DNA of 64,000 bases. Origin: Dehalococcoidia bacterium. Lineage in GTDB: Bacteria > Chloroflexota > Dehalococcoidia > UBA2979. This document shows, one piece after another, positions 43,627 through 50,960 of this stretch (position 1 is the first letter of the stretch; every line of letters starts with the position of its first letter). Under the pieces are notes generated by a model. That model searched no databases. It was not told where the DNA came from and saw only the letters and a program-made list of their open reading frames with translations. The stretch spans positions 1-64,000 of the forward strand of contig JALOAL010000001.1 in NCBI GenBank assembly GCA_023228825.1. Reading direction: 5' to 3'. The position numbers and the translations under genes are program-made.

Positions 43627-43659
43627 GACATCGGAGCCGGCGCGACCGGCTCCGATGTC
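43627..43659 (+). terminator. Terminator after the aminotransferase gene
   Basis: A perfect 14-bp stem (arm GACATCGGAGCCGG, 5-nt loop CGCGA) starts 15 bp after the stop and is followed by TCCTTCG. Confidence 0.7.
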
Positions 43660-43723
43660 TCCTTCGTGGCCATCACGCTACGGGAGGAGCGGCCCCGCGG
43701 CCCGACTTTCCATGCCCGATCCA

Positions 43724-43771
43724 GTCGTCCGAGGCGCCTCGGTGCGAGGGGGGGATGGCCGGCCGGACGAC
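43724..43771. repeat. Nested inverted repeats of unknown role
   Basis: GTCGTCC (43724-43730) pairs with GGACGAC (43765-43771). Just inside the left arm lies the perfect palindrome GAGGCGCCTC (43731-43740). It lies ~34 bp before the -35 box of the short peptide unit. A regulatory role is possible but unproven. Confidence 0.35.
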
Positions 43772-43804
43772 GTAAGAGAAATGCTGAGGTTGGTGAGCGG
43801 GTGA

Positions 43805-43833
43805 TTGACAAGCCATGATGCCGTCTCTAGCCT
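43805..43833 (+). promoter_or_regulatory. Near-consensus sigma-70 promoter (TTGACA, 17 nt, TAGCCT)
   Basis: TTGACA (43805-43810) and TAGCCT (43828-43833) with an ideal 17-nt spacer form the best -35/-10 pair in the window. Predicted start is near 43840. Confidence 0.8.
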
Positions 43834-43853
43834 GTGCCGCAGGAAAGGGGGTG

Positions 43854-43931
43854 ATGCTCGTGGCTGATGCCAGTCATAGTCACATTTCGTTGATGGGGAA
43901 GGGCATCTTCAAGGAGGTGCTCGAAACCTAG
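43854..43931 (+). CDS. 25-residue peptide gene in its own transcription unit
   Basis: ATG 43854 (or GTG 43851, in frame) follows AGGAAAGGGGG. It opens a 25-codon frame reading MLVADASHSHISLM then GKGIFKEVLET, stop TAG. The unit is compact: promoter, ribosome site, frame and a 12-bp terminator all fit between 43805 and 43981, giving a ~140-nt RNA. The peptide is mildly amphipathic with two histidines and no signal sequence or cysteines. I know no homologue. It could be a signalling or regulatory peptide, a modified-peptide precursor, or a coding-like part of a small RNA. The signals are strong; the function is open. Confidence 0.6.
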   Translation: MLVADASHSHISLMGKGIFKEVLET

Positions 43932-43953
43932 CCCCCGATCGAGTGACTAACAG

Positions 43954-43981
43954 GAGAGGGAGCCGCTTGCGGCTCCCTCTC
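43954..43981 (+). terminator. Terminator of the short peptide unit
   Basis: GAGAGGGAGCCG / CGGCTCCCTCTC is a perfect 12-bp stem with a CTTG loop, 22 bp after the peptide stop, followed by TGCTTGTCT. Confidence 0.75.
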
Positions 43982-43987
43982 TGCTTG

Positions 43988-44044
43988 TCTGGGCTTCTGC
44001 TCGTCTGGGCTTCTGCTCGTCTGGGCTTCTGCTCGTCTGGGCTT
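43988..44044. repeat. 16-bp tandem repeat, 3.5 copies
   Basis: TCTGGGCTTCTGCTCG is repeated exactly at 43988-44003, 44004-44019 and 44020-44035, with a partial fourth copy to 44044. It starts seven bases after the terminator and lies upstream of birA. A slippage-type repeat. Confidence 0.85.
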
Positions 44045-44099
44045 GCCCCGCTTCCCATCCCTCGATGTCAGGCCCGGCGATCGTTCGTCCCGAACCCGC

Positions 44100-44105
44100 T
44101 AGCCT
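44100..44105 (+). promoter_or_regulatory. -10 box TAGCCT for birA, leaderless-type
   Basis: TAGCCT ends 7 nt before ATG 44113 and argues against the in-frame start at 44065. Confidence 0.55.
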
Positions 44106-44112
44106 CTCTCCC

Positions 44113-44898
44113 ATGCCATTCGACCACGATCGCTACCAGGCCCTGCGCCGCAGCCAGACTGTCGGCGTGAAGGTCGCCCACCTCGAAGAGACCGGCTCCA
44201 CCATGGACGACGCGCGCGCGGGCGCCGAGGCCGGGCGCGCGGCGGGCACCGCCTACGTGGCCGCCTCGCAGCGCGCGGGGCGTGGCCGCATGGGGCGCTC
44301 GTGGGTGTCCGAGCCGGGCGCGGGGCTTTGGGTGACGTACCACCTCCGTGCGCGGCAGGGTGCCCCGCTGCTCTCCCTGGCGGGAGGCCTCGCCGTGGCG
44401 GAGGCGCTGGAGGTGGTGGCCGGCCTGCGCTGCGAACTGAAGTGGCCCAACGACGTGCAGCACGGCGGCCGCAAGATCTCCGGCGTGCTGGCGGAGGCGC
44501 GCCCCGCGGCGGACGGCGTCACGGACGTCTTCCTGGGCATCGGCATCAACCTGCGCACGCCCTCCGGCCTGCCGGAGGACATACTGGCGGCCGCCACCAG
44601 CGTGGAGCAGGAAGGCCGGCCCGCGCCCTCGCGGGAGGCGCTGCTCGCCGGACTGTCGAGCGCCCTCGAGGTGCGCGCGGGCCAGGCGGAGCGGGACTCG
44701 GCCGGGCTGGTGGCCGGCTGGCGCGCGCGCCTGAACACGCTGGGGCGCCGGGTGCGGCTCTCGCTGCCGGACGGCAGCGTGGTGGAGGGCGACGCCGTCG
44801 ATATCACGGCGGACGGCGCGCTCGTGATCGAGGCGGACGGGGAGCGGCGCACGTTCACGGCCGGCGACGTGACCAACGCCCGTACGGTCGAGGCGTAG
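44113..44898 (+). CDS. birA: Biotin-[acetyl-CoA-carboxylase] ligase, no regulatory domain
   Basis: It attaches biotin to the carboxylase carrier protein through biotinyl-AMP. The 261-residue enzyme has GSTMDDARAGAE, the biotinyl-AMP loop SQRAGRGRMGRSW, the central LKWPNDVQHGGRKISGVLAE and LGIGINL, and a C-terminal SH3-like domain (RVRLSLPDGSVVEGDAVDI). No N-terminal winged helix precedes it, so it is an enzyme only and not a repressor. It is monocistronic with a hairpin after the stop. Confidence 0.93.
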   Translation: MPFDHDRYQALRRSQTVGVKVAHLEETGSTMDDARAGAEAGRAAGTAYVAASQRAGRGRMGRSWVSEPGAGLWVTYHLRARQGAPLLSLAGGLAVAEALEVVAGLRCELKWPNDVQHGGRKISGVLAEARPAADGVTDVFLGIGINLRTPSGLPEDILAAATSVEQEGRPAPSREALLAGLSSALEVRAGQAERDSAGLVAGWRARLNTLGRRVRLSLPDGSVVEGDAVDITADGALVIEADGERRTFTAGDVTNARTVEA

Positions 44899-44902
44899 GC
44901 GC

Positions 44903-44927
44903 GGCCCCGAGGCGCCGTCTCGGGGCC
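44903..44927 (+). terminator. Hairpin after birA
   Basis: GGCCCCGAG / CTCGGGGCC is a 9-bp stem with a 7-nt loop, 4 bp after the birA stop. It separates birA from the his operon promoter. Confidence 0.6.
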
Positions 44928-44939
44928 CCGGCGTACTGC

Positions 44940-44968
44940 TTGATCGTGCGGAGGGCGCTCCGTAGTCT
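44940..44968 (+). promoter_or_regulatory. Promoter of the histidine operon (TTGATC, 17 nt, TAGTCT)
   Basis: TTGATC (44940-44945) and TAGTCT (44963-44968) are 17 nt apart. The start near 44975 places the leader peptide ATG at the very 5' end of the RNA. Confidence 0.65.
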
Positions 44969-44977
44969 CAGAGCACG

Positions 44978-45067
44978 ATGGAACGGAACGCACACGCGGC
45001 GCAGGCTCATCTGCACGGGCATGGTCATCACCATGTCACGCCGTCGCGCGCGTTCTTGCTCGCCTAG
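44978..45067 (+). CDS. hisL: Histidine-rich leader peptide of the his operon (attenuator peptide)
   Basis: A 29-residue frame opens at ATG 44978, 9 nt after the -10 box. It has seven histidines, at positions 6, 11, 13, 15, 17, 18 and 19; the core reads AHLHGHGHHHV. It ends at TAG 45067, 219 nt before hisZ. This is the layout of ribosome-mediated attenuation: when charged tRNA-His is scarce, ribosomes stall on the His codons and change folding of the downstream RNA. Candidate structures follow, including a strong hairpin at 45121-45148. No U-rich terminator is obvious, so the off-switch may work differently. Confidence 0.8.
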   Translation: MERNAHAAQAHLHGHGHHHVTPSRAFLLA

Positions 45068-45120
45068 CCCGTTCCGTCCCGTTTCAGTCCAGGGACACCC
45101 ACGGCACCAGCAAGCATGAT

Positions 45121-45148
45121 CGCCGCGGCGGCCAGAGGCCTCGCGGCG
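45121..45148 (+). promoter_or_regulatory. Strong hairpin in the his leader RNA
   Basis: CGCCGCG (45121-45127) pairs with CGCGGCG (45142-45148), and an inner GGCC/GGCC stem closes on an AGA loop. A competing long-range pair is CTTGCT (45055-45060) with AGCAAG (45109-45114), beginning at the end of the leader peptide. These are candidate attenuator elements; folding was not computed. Confidence 0.45.
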
Positions 45149-45286
45149 TCCCGGCGTGTCCGGCGTCTCGTGAGGTTGTCGCGCAGTGGCGAAACCGCGA
45201 AGGGACGTATGATGCCAGCCAGCCCAACCGCACCCGGGACCAGCCCAGCCGGGCCCTCGGTCGACACGTCACCCCAGGAGGACGCC

Positions 45287-46270
45287 ATGCCGGACCGCGG
45301 CCTGCGAAGTCACGGAATGCGCGACCTGGGTCCGGCCGACATGGCCGAGTTCCGCCGCGTGGAGCGCGCCTTCCTCGATGTGACGGCAGTCGCCGGCTTC
45401 CGCGAGGTGCGCACGCCGGCGATTGAGCCCCTGCACCTGTACAGCGCGTCCGGCACGCTCTCGCCGCAGGCCCTGGATCGCGTCTACTCGTTCCTGGACT
45501 GGGACGGCTGGAGCGGCGAGCGCGTGGTGTTGCGGCCGGACACCACGGTGGCCGTGGCCCGCTGGTATGGCGACCTGCGCGATCCCGGCGTGGAGCGCGT
45601 CTCCTACGCGCAGCCGGTCTTCCGCTTCGCCGCAGAGGGCGACCGCGAGGTCTGGCAGTTCGGCGTCGAACTCTTCGGCGCCGCCTCGGACGTCGCGGAC
45701 GCGGAGTTGCTGACGCTGGCGCAGGCGTTCCTGGACGCGCTGGGGCTGGCGGACGTGACGTGCGAAGTGGCCCACGCCGGGCTGGCGCGCGCCGCCTTCG
45801 CCGCCGCCGGGCTCAGCACGCGCGAGCAACTGGCCGCCTACGACCGCATGCTGGAGGGCGACGCGAGCGTCACGGCGGAACTGGCTGCCACGCACCCAGA
45901 GGCGGCGGCCGCGATCCGTCTGCTGGCGGAGATCGACGGGTCCTCCGCGGGCTACATCGCCAACCTGCGCGCGGCCATGCCGGCGGTGATCGGTGGTGCG
46001 GAGCCGGCGCTGGACGACCTGGACCGCGCCGTCCGCGCCCTGGACGAGGCCGGCGTGCCGTATCGCATCCTGAGCGGCACGGCCCGCAACTTCGAGTACT
46101 ACACGGGAGTGACCTTCCGCTTCCTCTCTGGCGGCCAGACGGTGCTGGTGGGCGGACGCTACGACCGCCTGTCCGAGACCCTGGGCGGACCGGACGCGCC
46201 TGGCTGTGGCTGGGCGGCCAATGCCCTCACGCTGGTGCAGGCCTCCGCGGCGGATCGAGACGCCTCGTGA
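45287..46270 (+). CDS. hisZ: ATP phosphoribosyltransferase regulatory subunit HisZ
   Basis: HisZ is a histidyl-tRNA-synthetase-like partner that activates short HisG and carries histidine feedback. The 327-residue protein has the class II synthetase core: LRSHGMRDLGPADMAEFRRVERAF (motif 1), RVVLRPDTTVAVARW and SYAQPVFRFA (motif 2 region), QFGVELFGA, EYYTGVTFRFL and LVGGRYDRLSE (motif 3). It lacks an anticodon-binding domain, as expected. ATG 45287 has AGGAGG 5 nt upstream. It overlaps hisG by GTGA, consistent with complex formation. Confidence 0.92.
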   Translation: MPDRGLRSHGMRDLGPADMAEFRRVERAFLDVTAVAGFREVRTPAIEPLHLYSASGTLSPQALDRVYSFLDWDGWSGERVVLRPDTTVAVARWYGDLRDPGVERVSYAQPVFRFAAEGDREVWQFGVELFGAASDVADAELLTLAQAFLDALGLADVTCEVAHAGLARAAFAAAGLSTREQLAAYDRMLEGDASVTAELAATHPEAAAAIRLLAEIDGSSAGYIANLRAAMPAVIGGAEPALDDLDRAVRALDEAGVPYRILSGTARNFEYYTGVTFRFLSGGQTVLVGGRYDRLSETLGGPDAPGCGWAANALTLVQASAADRDAS

Positions 46271-47697
46271 GTGCGGGGGGCTCGGCATCGCCGGTGCGCG
46301 TGGCGCTACCTCGGGGCGACCTGCGCGGCCCGGTGGACGCGCACCTGCGCGACGTGGACTTCGTGGTGGAGGGCTACGGTTCTGGCGCTCGCACCTACCG
46401 CTTCGAGGTGGAGCGCCGCCCGGGCATCGCCGTGCGCGTGTTCTCGGACCAGGACATCCCCATCCAGGTGGCGCTGGGCCACTACGACCTCGGCATTGCC
46501 AGCCGCACCTGGATCGACGAACTGCTGGTGAAGCACCACCTGGACTCCGTGGTGCCGCTGCGCCAGATCGACGTGGCTGGCGAGGACCTGGTGGCGGCCG
46601 GCGCGCCGGGGACCACGCTGGCGGAGGTCGCCTCGGCCGGCGCGGTGCGCGTGGCCACGGAGTACCCCAACCTGGCGCAGCACTACTTGGCCCACGCCCG
46701 CGTCCCGGACTACCGCCTGTTCGAGGTCTGGGCGCAGGCGGAGGCGTGGCCTCCGCAGGACGCGGAAATGGCAGTGGCCACCCGTCGCGCCGCAGACAAA
46801 GAAGGCCTGGAGGTCTACGGCGAGGTCCACCGCGGCGGCGTCTGGCTGATCGCCAACCGCGAGGCGCTGGCCCGGCGCGACCTGTCGGCGGCGCTCGAGC
46901 CGTTGTTGCGCATCCCGCTGGCGCCGGAGGCGGGCGGCCTGGTGGCGCCGCCGCCGCTGGAGGCCGCCACGCGACGCCTGGCGTCGCCCCCGCCGGAGCG
47001 CGAGGTGTTCCGCATCGCCGTGCCGGACGGCCACGCACAGCGGCACACTGTGGCTGCGCTGGCGGATGCCGGCATCTCCTTCCCCGGCTACGCGGAGGAC
47101 TCCGCGCAGCGTTACCCGGACTCCGGCCTGGACGACGTGCAGGTGAAGGTGATGCGGCCGCAGGACATGCCGCGTGCGGTCGCCCTCGGACAGATCGACC
47201 TGGCATTGACGGGGCGGGACTGGCTGCGGGCGTTCCTGGCCACGTTCCCGGCCGCGCCGGTGGTGGAGTTGTGCGACCTGAAGCGCTCCAAGTACCTGCT
47301 GGGCGCCGTGGTGACGGAGGACCTCCCGGTCGCCACGATCGACGAGGCGGTGGCTTACTGGCGGCGCGACGACCCGGAGTATCCGATCCGGGTGGCGTCT
47401 GAGTACGTGTCGCTGGCGGACGAGTACGCCCGCTCCCGGCACCTGGGGAAGTACCGCGTAATCCCCATCTCCGGCGCGTCCGAGGGCTTTGTCCCGGAGG
47501 ACGCGGAGATCTTGATCGAGGGCACGGAGACGGGCACCACGCTACGGGCCAACCGGCTGACTATGATCGATGTGATCATGGAGTCCACCAACTGCGCCAT
47601 TGGCGCGGCCACCAGGCCTGCGGGCCGGCGTGGCGACCTGCGCGACGACTTTGTCGCGCGCATGGCGACTGCGGCGGCCGCAACCACGGCCGGCTAG
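46267..47697 (+). CDS. hisG: ATP phosphoribosyltransferase, tandem double-domain HisG
   Basis: HisG joins ATP and PRPP, the first step of histidine synthesis. Short HisG is normally ~210 aa; this chain is 476 aa and contains two HisG-like units. Unit 1 (about 9-215) has VRVALPRGDL, FSDQDIPIQVALGHYDLGIASRTWI and AVRVATEYPNLAQHYL, but no PRPP loop. Unit 2 (about 246-455) has FRIAVPDGH, VKVMRPQDMPRAVALGQIDLALTG, IRVASEYVSLADEYA and a full PRPP loop EGTETGTTLRANRL. Unit 2 thus looks catalytic and unit 1 degenerate, perhaps structural or regulatory. GTG 46267 overlaps the hisZ stop. Confidence 0.88.
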   Translation: MSAGGSASPVRVALPRGDLRGPVDAHLRDVDFVVEGYGSGARTYRFEVERRPGIAVRVFSDQDIPIQVALGHYDLGIASRTWIDELLVKHHLDSVVPLRQIDVAGEDLVAAGAPGTTLAEVASAGAVRVATEYPNLAQHYLAHARVPDYRLFEVWAQAEAWPPQDAEMAVATRRAADKEGLEVYGEVHRGGVWLIANREALARRDLSAALEPLLRIPLAPEAGGLVAPPPLEAATRRLASPPPEREVFRIAVPDGHAQRHTVAALADAGISFPGYAEDSAQRYPDSGLDDVQVKVMRPQDMPRAVALGQIDLALTGRDWLRAFLATFPAAPVVELCDLKRSKYLLGAVVTEDLPVATIDEAVAYWRRDDPEYPIRVASEYVSLADEYARSRHLGKYRVIPISGASEGFVPEDAEILIEGTETGTTLRANRLTMIDVIMESTNCAIGAATRPAGRRGDLRDDFVARMATAAAATTAG

Positions 47698-47734
47698 GCG
47701 CGGACGCGGGAAGGCGAGGGCAAGGGACGCGGGC

Positions 47735-48484
47735 ATGCCATCGCTGGGATCGCACCTCAAGCGAGCGCGAATCGTCGCGGACCGCCTCGACCTCCCGGAG
47801 ATCGAGGCGGACCGGGGTGCGTTCTACCTGGGGGCGACGGCGCCGGACATCCGCGTGATCACCCGGCTTGACCGGGAGGTGACGCACTTCTTCCGCCTGT
47901 CCGAACTGGGCGCGCAGGATTCGGTGGCACGCATGTTCCGGGAGCACCCCGGCCTGCAGGCCCCGTCCGGGCTGGACGCGGCCACCACCGCGTTCGTGGC
48001 CGGGTATCTGACGCACCTGGTGCTAGACGAGTCGTTCATCGGCGAGATCTATCGCCCGCACTTCGGGGCGTTCTCCGACAGGGATGGCGATCCCAAGGCG
48101 AACGTCCTGGACCGCGCGCTGCAGTACGAGTTGGACCGCCGCGACCGTGAGGACAGCGGCATGATGGAGGAGATCCGGGCGGCCATTGCCCGGACGGCGC
48201 CCGTGCAGGGCATCCCGTTCATCCAGGACCAGCACCTGGTGGAATGGGCCATCGTCTCGGAGGACGTGGCGGCGCAGCCGGCGGACTACAGCCGCTTCCG
48301 CCGCATGATGATGCGGCACCTCCAGACGGCCGGGTACGACGAAGCAACCATCGAACGCGAGTGCGAGGCCCCCACGGACCTTGTGCAGGAGGCGTTCGCG
48401 ATCGTCTCGGAGGAGCGCATCAATCGCTTCTGGCGAGACGCGCAAGACCAGATGACCGAACGCGTGAGGGGCTACCTCCGATGA
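47735..48484 (+). CDS. Zinc-dependent phospholipase C-like protein inside the his operon
   Basis: The 249-residue soluble protein starts PSLGSHLKRARIVADRL and carries FYLGATAPDIRVITRLDREVTHFF and VAGYLTHLVLDESF, whose His/Asp residues fit the metal sites of PF00882-type proteins. No signal peptide is seen. AAGGGA lies 8 nt upstream. It sits between hisG and hisD, coupled to hisD by ATGA, so it must be co-expressed with histidine enzymes. No known histidine step needs a phospholipase. It could be a phosphohydrolase recruited to the pathway or a passenger. The family call is tentative. Confidence 0.6.
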   Translation: MPSLGSHLKRARIVADRLDLPEIEADRGAFYLGATAPDIRVITRLDREVTHFFRLSELGAQDSVARMFREHPGLQAPSGLDAATTAFVAGYLTHLVLDESFIGEIYRPHFGAFSDRDGDPKANVLDRALQYELDRRDREDSGMMEEIRAAIARTAPVQGIPFIQDQHLVEWAIVSEDVAAQPADYSRFRRMMMRHLQTAGYDEATIERECEAPTDLVQEAFAIVSEERINRFWRDAQDQMTERVRGYLR

Positions 48485-49833
48485 CAACTACATCCCCGAC
48501 CACGGGCGCACTCCGCATTGTGGAGGACGTCCAGCAGGCACGGGAGACCGTGCTGAAGCGTGAGCCCGTGGCGGACCCGGTGCTGCCGGACGCGCTCCAG
48601 CAGTCCATCAACGACCTGTGGGGCGAGCCGGTCTCCCCGGCCGACCACGTGCGACGCATCATCGAGGCCGTCCGCACCGAGGGCGATGCCGCAGTGAAGC
48701 GCTTCTCCGAGCAGTTCGACGGGTCGTCGTACACCTCGATCGAGGTGCCGCCGGAGGAGATCGCGGCGGCGTTCGAGCAGGTGACGCAGGAGCAGCACGA
48801 CGCCATCGCCTTCGCGGTGTGGCGGGTGCGGCGATACCACGAGATGCAGATGGAGCACGCGCCCACGTCGTTCAAGACGCGCGGCGCCGGGATGATGGTG
48901 CGCCCGCTGAAGATCGCCGGCGTCTACATGACTGGCGCGGATGCGGCGCTGCCCTCGTCCGTGGTGCACACGGCGGTGCCCGGCAAGGTAGCCGGCGTGG
49001 ACGACATCATCGGCGTGACATCCGCACGCGCGGACGGCAGCGTGAACCCGCTCAAGATCGTGGCGGCACGCCTCTCCGGTATCGAGCGCATCTTCCGCGC
49101 CTCCGGGGCGCAGGGGCTCGCGGCGCTGGCGTACGGCACCGAGTCGATCCCGCGCGTGGACAAGATCTTCGGGCCCGGCGGCGTTTTCGTGACGCTGGCC
49201 AAGCAGCAGTTGTTCGGCAAGGTGGGCATCGACGCGCTCTACGGCCCCACGGAGACGCTGGTGCTGGCGGACGATAGCGCCTCGCCAGACCTCGCCGCTG
49301 CGGACCTGCTGGCACAGGCCGAGCACGACGTGCTCGCCACGCCGGTGCTGATCACGCTCTCCCGAGGCATGGCGGAGGCGATCGCGGAGCAGGTGGACCT
49401 GCAACTGCCCGTGCTAGAGCGTGAGTCCATCGCGCGCGCGGCTATCGCCCGCGGCGGCGCGGTGGTGGCCGCGGACCTGGACCAGGCGCTGGAACTGGCC
49501 AACGAGTTCGCGCCGGAGCACCTCTGTCTGCTGGTGCAGGACGGTGAGTCGCTGTTGCCTCGGATCCGCTCCGCCGGCGGGGTGTTCGTGGGCGAGTCGT
49601 CTCCGGAGGTACTGGGGGACTACACGGCCGGCCCCAGCCACGTCATGCCCACGGGCGGGTCCGCCCGCTTTGCCTCGCCGTTGTCGGTGCTGGACTTCCT
49701 GCGCGTGATGTCCGTGGTGCACCTGGACGAAGAGGACGTGCAGCGCCTAGGCCCGTTCGCCGCCGACCTGGCGCGGGCGGAGGGCCTGACCGCGCACGCG
49801 CACAGCATTGAGCGACGGCTGGAGGGCCGCTGA
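48481..49833 (+). CDS. hisD: Histidinol dehydrogenase
   Basis: HisD oxidises histidinol to histidine in two NAD steps using zinc. The 450-residue protein has the expected order: EGDAAVKRFSEQFDG, IAGVYMTGADAALPSSVVHTAVPGKVAGV, FRASGAQGLAALAYGTESIPRVDKIFGPG, DLLAQAEHDVLATPVL, NEFAPEHLCLLV (catalytic Glu-His) and GDYTAGPSHVMPTGGSARFASPLSVLDF. It starts at ATG 48481, overlapping the upstream stop by ATGA. The metal glutamine and histidine residues are in place. Confidence 0.95.
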   Translation: MTTTSPTTGALRIVEDVQQARETVLKREPVADPVLPDALQQSINDLWGEPVSPADHVRRIIEAVRTEGDAAVKRFSEQFDGSSYTSIEVPPEEIAAAFEQVTQEQHDAIAFAVWRVRRYHEMQMEHAPTSFKTRGAGMMVRPLKIAGVYMTGADAALPSSVVHTAVPGKVAGVDDIIGVTSARADGSVNPLKIVAARLSGIERIFRASGAQGLAALAYGTESIPRVDKIFGPGGVFVTLAKQQLFGKVGIDALYGPTETLVLADDSASPDLAAADLLAQAEHDVLATPVLITLSRGMAEAIAEQVDLQLPVLERESIARAAIARGGAVVAADLDQALELANEFAPEHLCLLVQDGESLLPRIRSAGGVFVGESSPEVLGDYTAGPSHVMPTGGSARFASPLSVLDFLRVMSVVHLDEEDVQRLGPFAADLARAEGLTAHAHSIERRLEGR

Positions 49834-49835
49834 GG

Positions 49836-50960
49836 ATGGCGACGTTCAACCCGCGAGAGGCGCTCCGCCGTTCGCTGCAGATGCTCCCGGAGTACGCCGC
49901 GCTGGAAGACCCCGCGGCGGTCGCCGCGCAGTTCGGCCTGGACCTGGCCCGCGTGGTGAAGGTGGACGGCAACGAGAACCCGTACGGCCCCTCCCCCCGG
50001 GCGCTGGAGGCCCTCCGCGCGGTCGAGTACGAGCCGAACCGCTACGGCGACGCGGACCAGAAGGCGCTGCGCGCGGCCATCGGGCGGTACCTGGACGTGC
50101 CACCGGAGGCCGTGGTCTGCGGCGCCGGCTCGGACGAAGTGATCGAGTTGATCTTCCGCCTCTTCATGGAGGAGGGCGACCGCATCGTGACGTCGTCGCC
50201 GACGTTCGGGATGTACGCGTTCAATGCGCAGGTCGCCGGGGCGGAGGTGGTGGACGTGCCGCTGCTGGAACAGTGGGCCTTCGACACCGAGGGCCTGGTG
50301 GACGCGGCGTTGCAGGCGAAGGCCACCTTCCTGCCCAGCCCCAACAACCCCACGGGTAACCCCGTGCCGGTGGGCGTGGTAGACGCGTTGCTGGAGACCG
50401 GCAACATGCTCGTGCTGGACGAGGCGTACATCGAGTTCTCGGACGCGCCCTCGCTGGCCAAGCGGGCGGCGGAGACACCGGGGCTCGTGGTGCTGCGCAC
50501 GTTCTCCAAGTGGGGCGGCCTGGCGGGACTGCGCATCGGCTATGCGGTGCTGCACCCAGAGACGGCCGCCATCCTGATGCAGGCGAAAGACCCGTACAAC
50601 CTCAACGCCGCCGCAGAGGCCGCCGCCCTCGCGTCGCTGGAGGACGTCGCCGTCCTGGACGAGCGGGCGTGCCTGCTGGCGGCGGAGCGCGAGCGCGTGT
50701 CGGAGGCGCTCGCGGGCCTGGGGTGGGTGCACCCGTACCCGTCGCAGGCGGTCTTCCTGCTGATGCGGCTGGACGGCCGCAGCGGGCGCGCGGTGCGAGA
50801 CGGGCTGAGGCGCCGCGGCATCTTCGCCCGCTACATCGACCACCCGCGTCTCCAGGACCATATCCGCATCTCGATGGGACTACCGGAACAGAACGACCTG
50901 ATCATCCAGGCGTTCACTGACATTGGCCGTAAGATTGGTGAGGAGACTGCGAATGCCTGA
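49836..50960 (+). CDS. hisC: Histidinol-phosphate aminotransferase
   Basis: HisC converts imidazole-acetol phosphate to histidinol phosphate with glutamate. The class I/II aminotransferase (374 aa) has VVKVDGNENPYGPSPRALEAL, YGDADQKALRAAIGRY, CGAGSDEVIELIFRLF, SPNNPTGNPVP, LVLDEAYIEFSD and the PLP lysine in RTFSKWGGLAGLRIGY. It starts 2 bp after the hisD stop and overlaps hisB by 8 bp. It is full length. Confidence 0.95.
   Translation: MATFNPREALRRSLQMLPEYAALEDPAAVAAQFGLDLARVVKVDGNENPYGPSPRALEALRAVEYEPNRYGDADQKALRAAIGRYLDVPPEAVVCGAGSDEVIELIFRLFMEEGDRIVTSSPTFGMYAFNAQVAGAEVVDVPLLEQWAFDTEGLVDAALQAKATFLPSPNNPTGNPVPVGVVDALLETGNMLVLDEAYIEFSDAPSLAKRAAETPGLVVLRTFSKWGGLAGLRIGYAVLHPETAAILMQAKDPYNLNAAAEAAALASLEDVAVLDERACLLAAERERVSEALAGLGWVHPYPSQAVFLLMRLDGRSGRAVRDGLRRRGIFARYIDHPRLQDHIRISMGLPEQNDLIIQAFTDIGRKIGEETANA

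Noticed and set aside
44978..45067. His-rich peptide considered as a metal-binding peptide
   Set aside because: Its place just upstream of hisZ-hisG, behind the operon promoter, fits an attenuator leader far better. Metal binding remains possible but is not needed to explain it.
45760..46266. Long N-terminal extension of hisG
   Set aside because: It overlaps hisZ out of frame with Arg/Gly-rich composition. The GTGA overlap at 46267 is the natural start.
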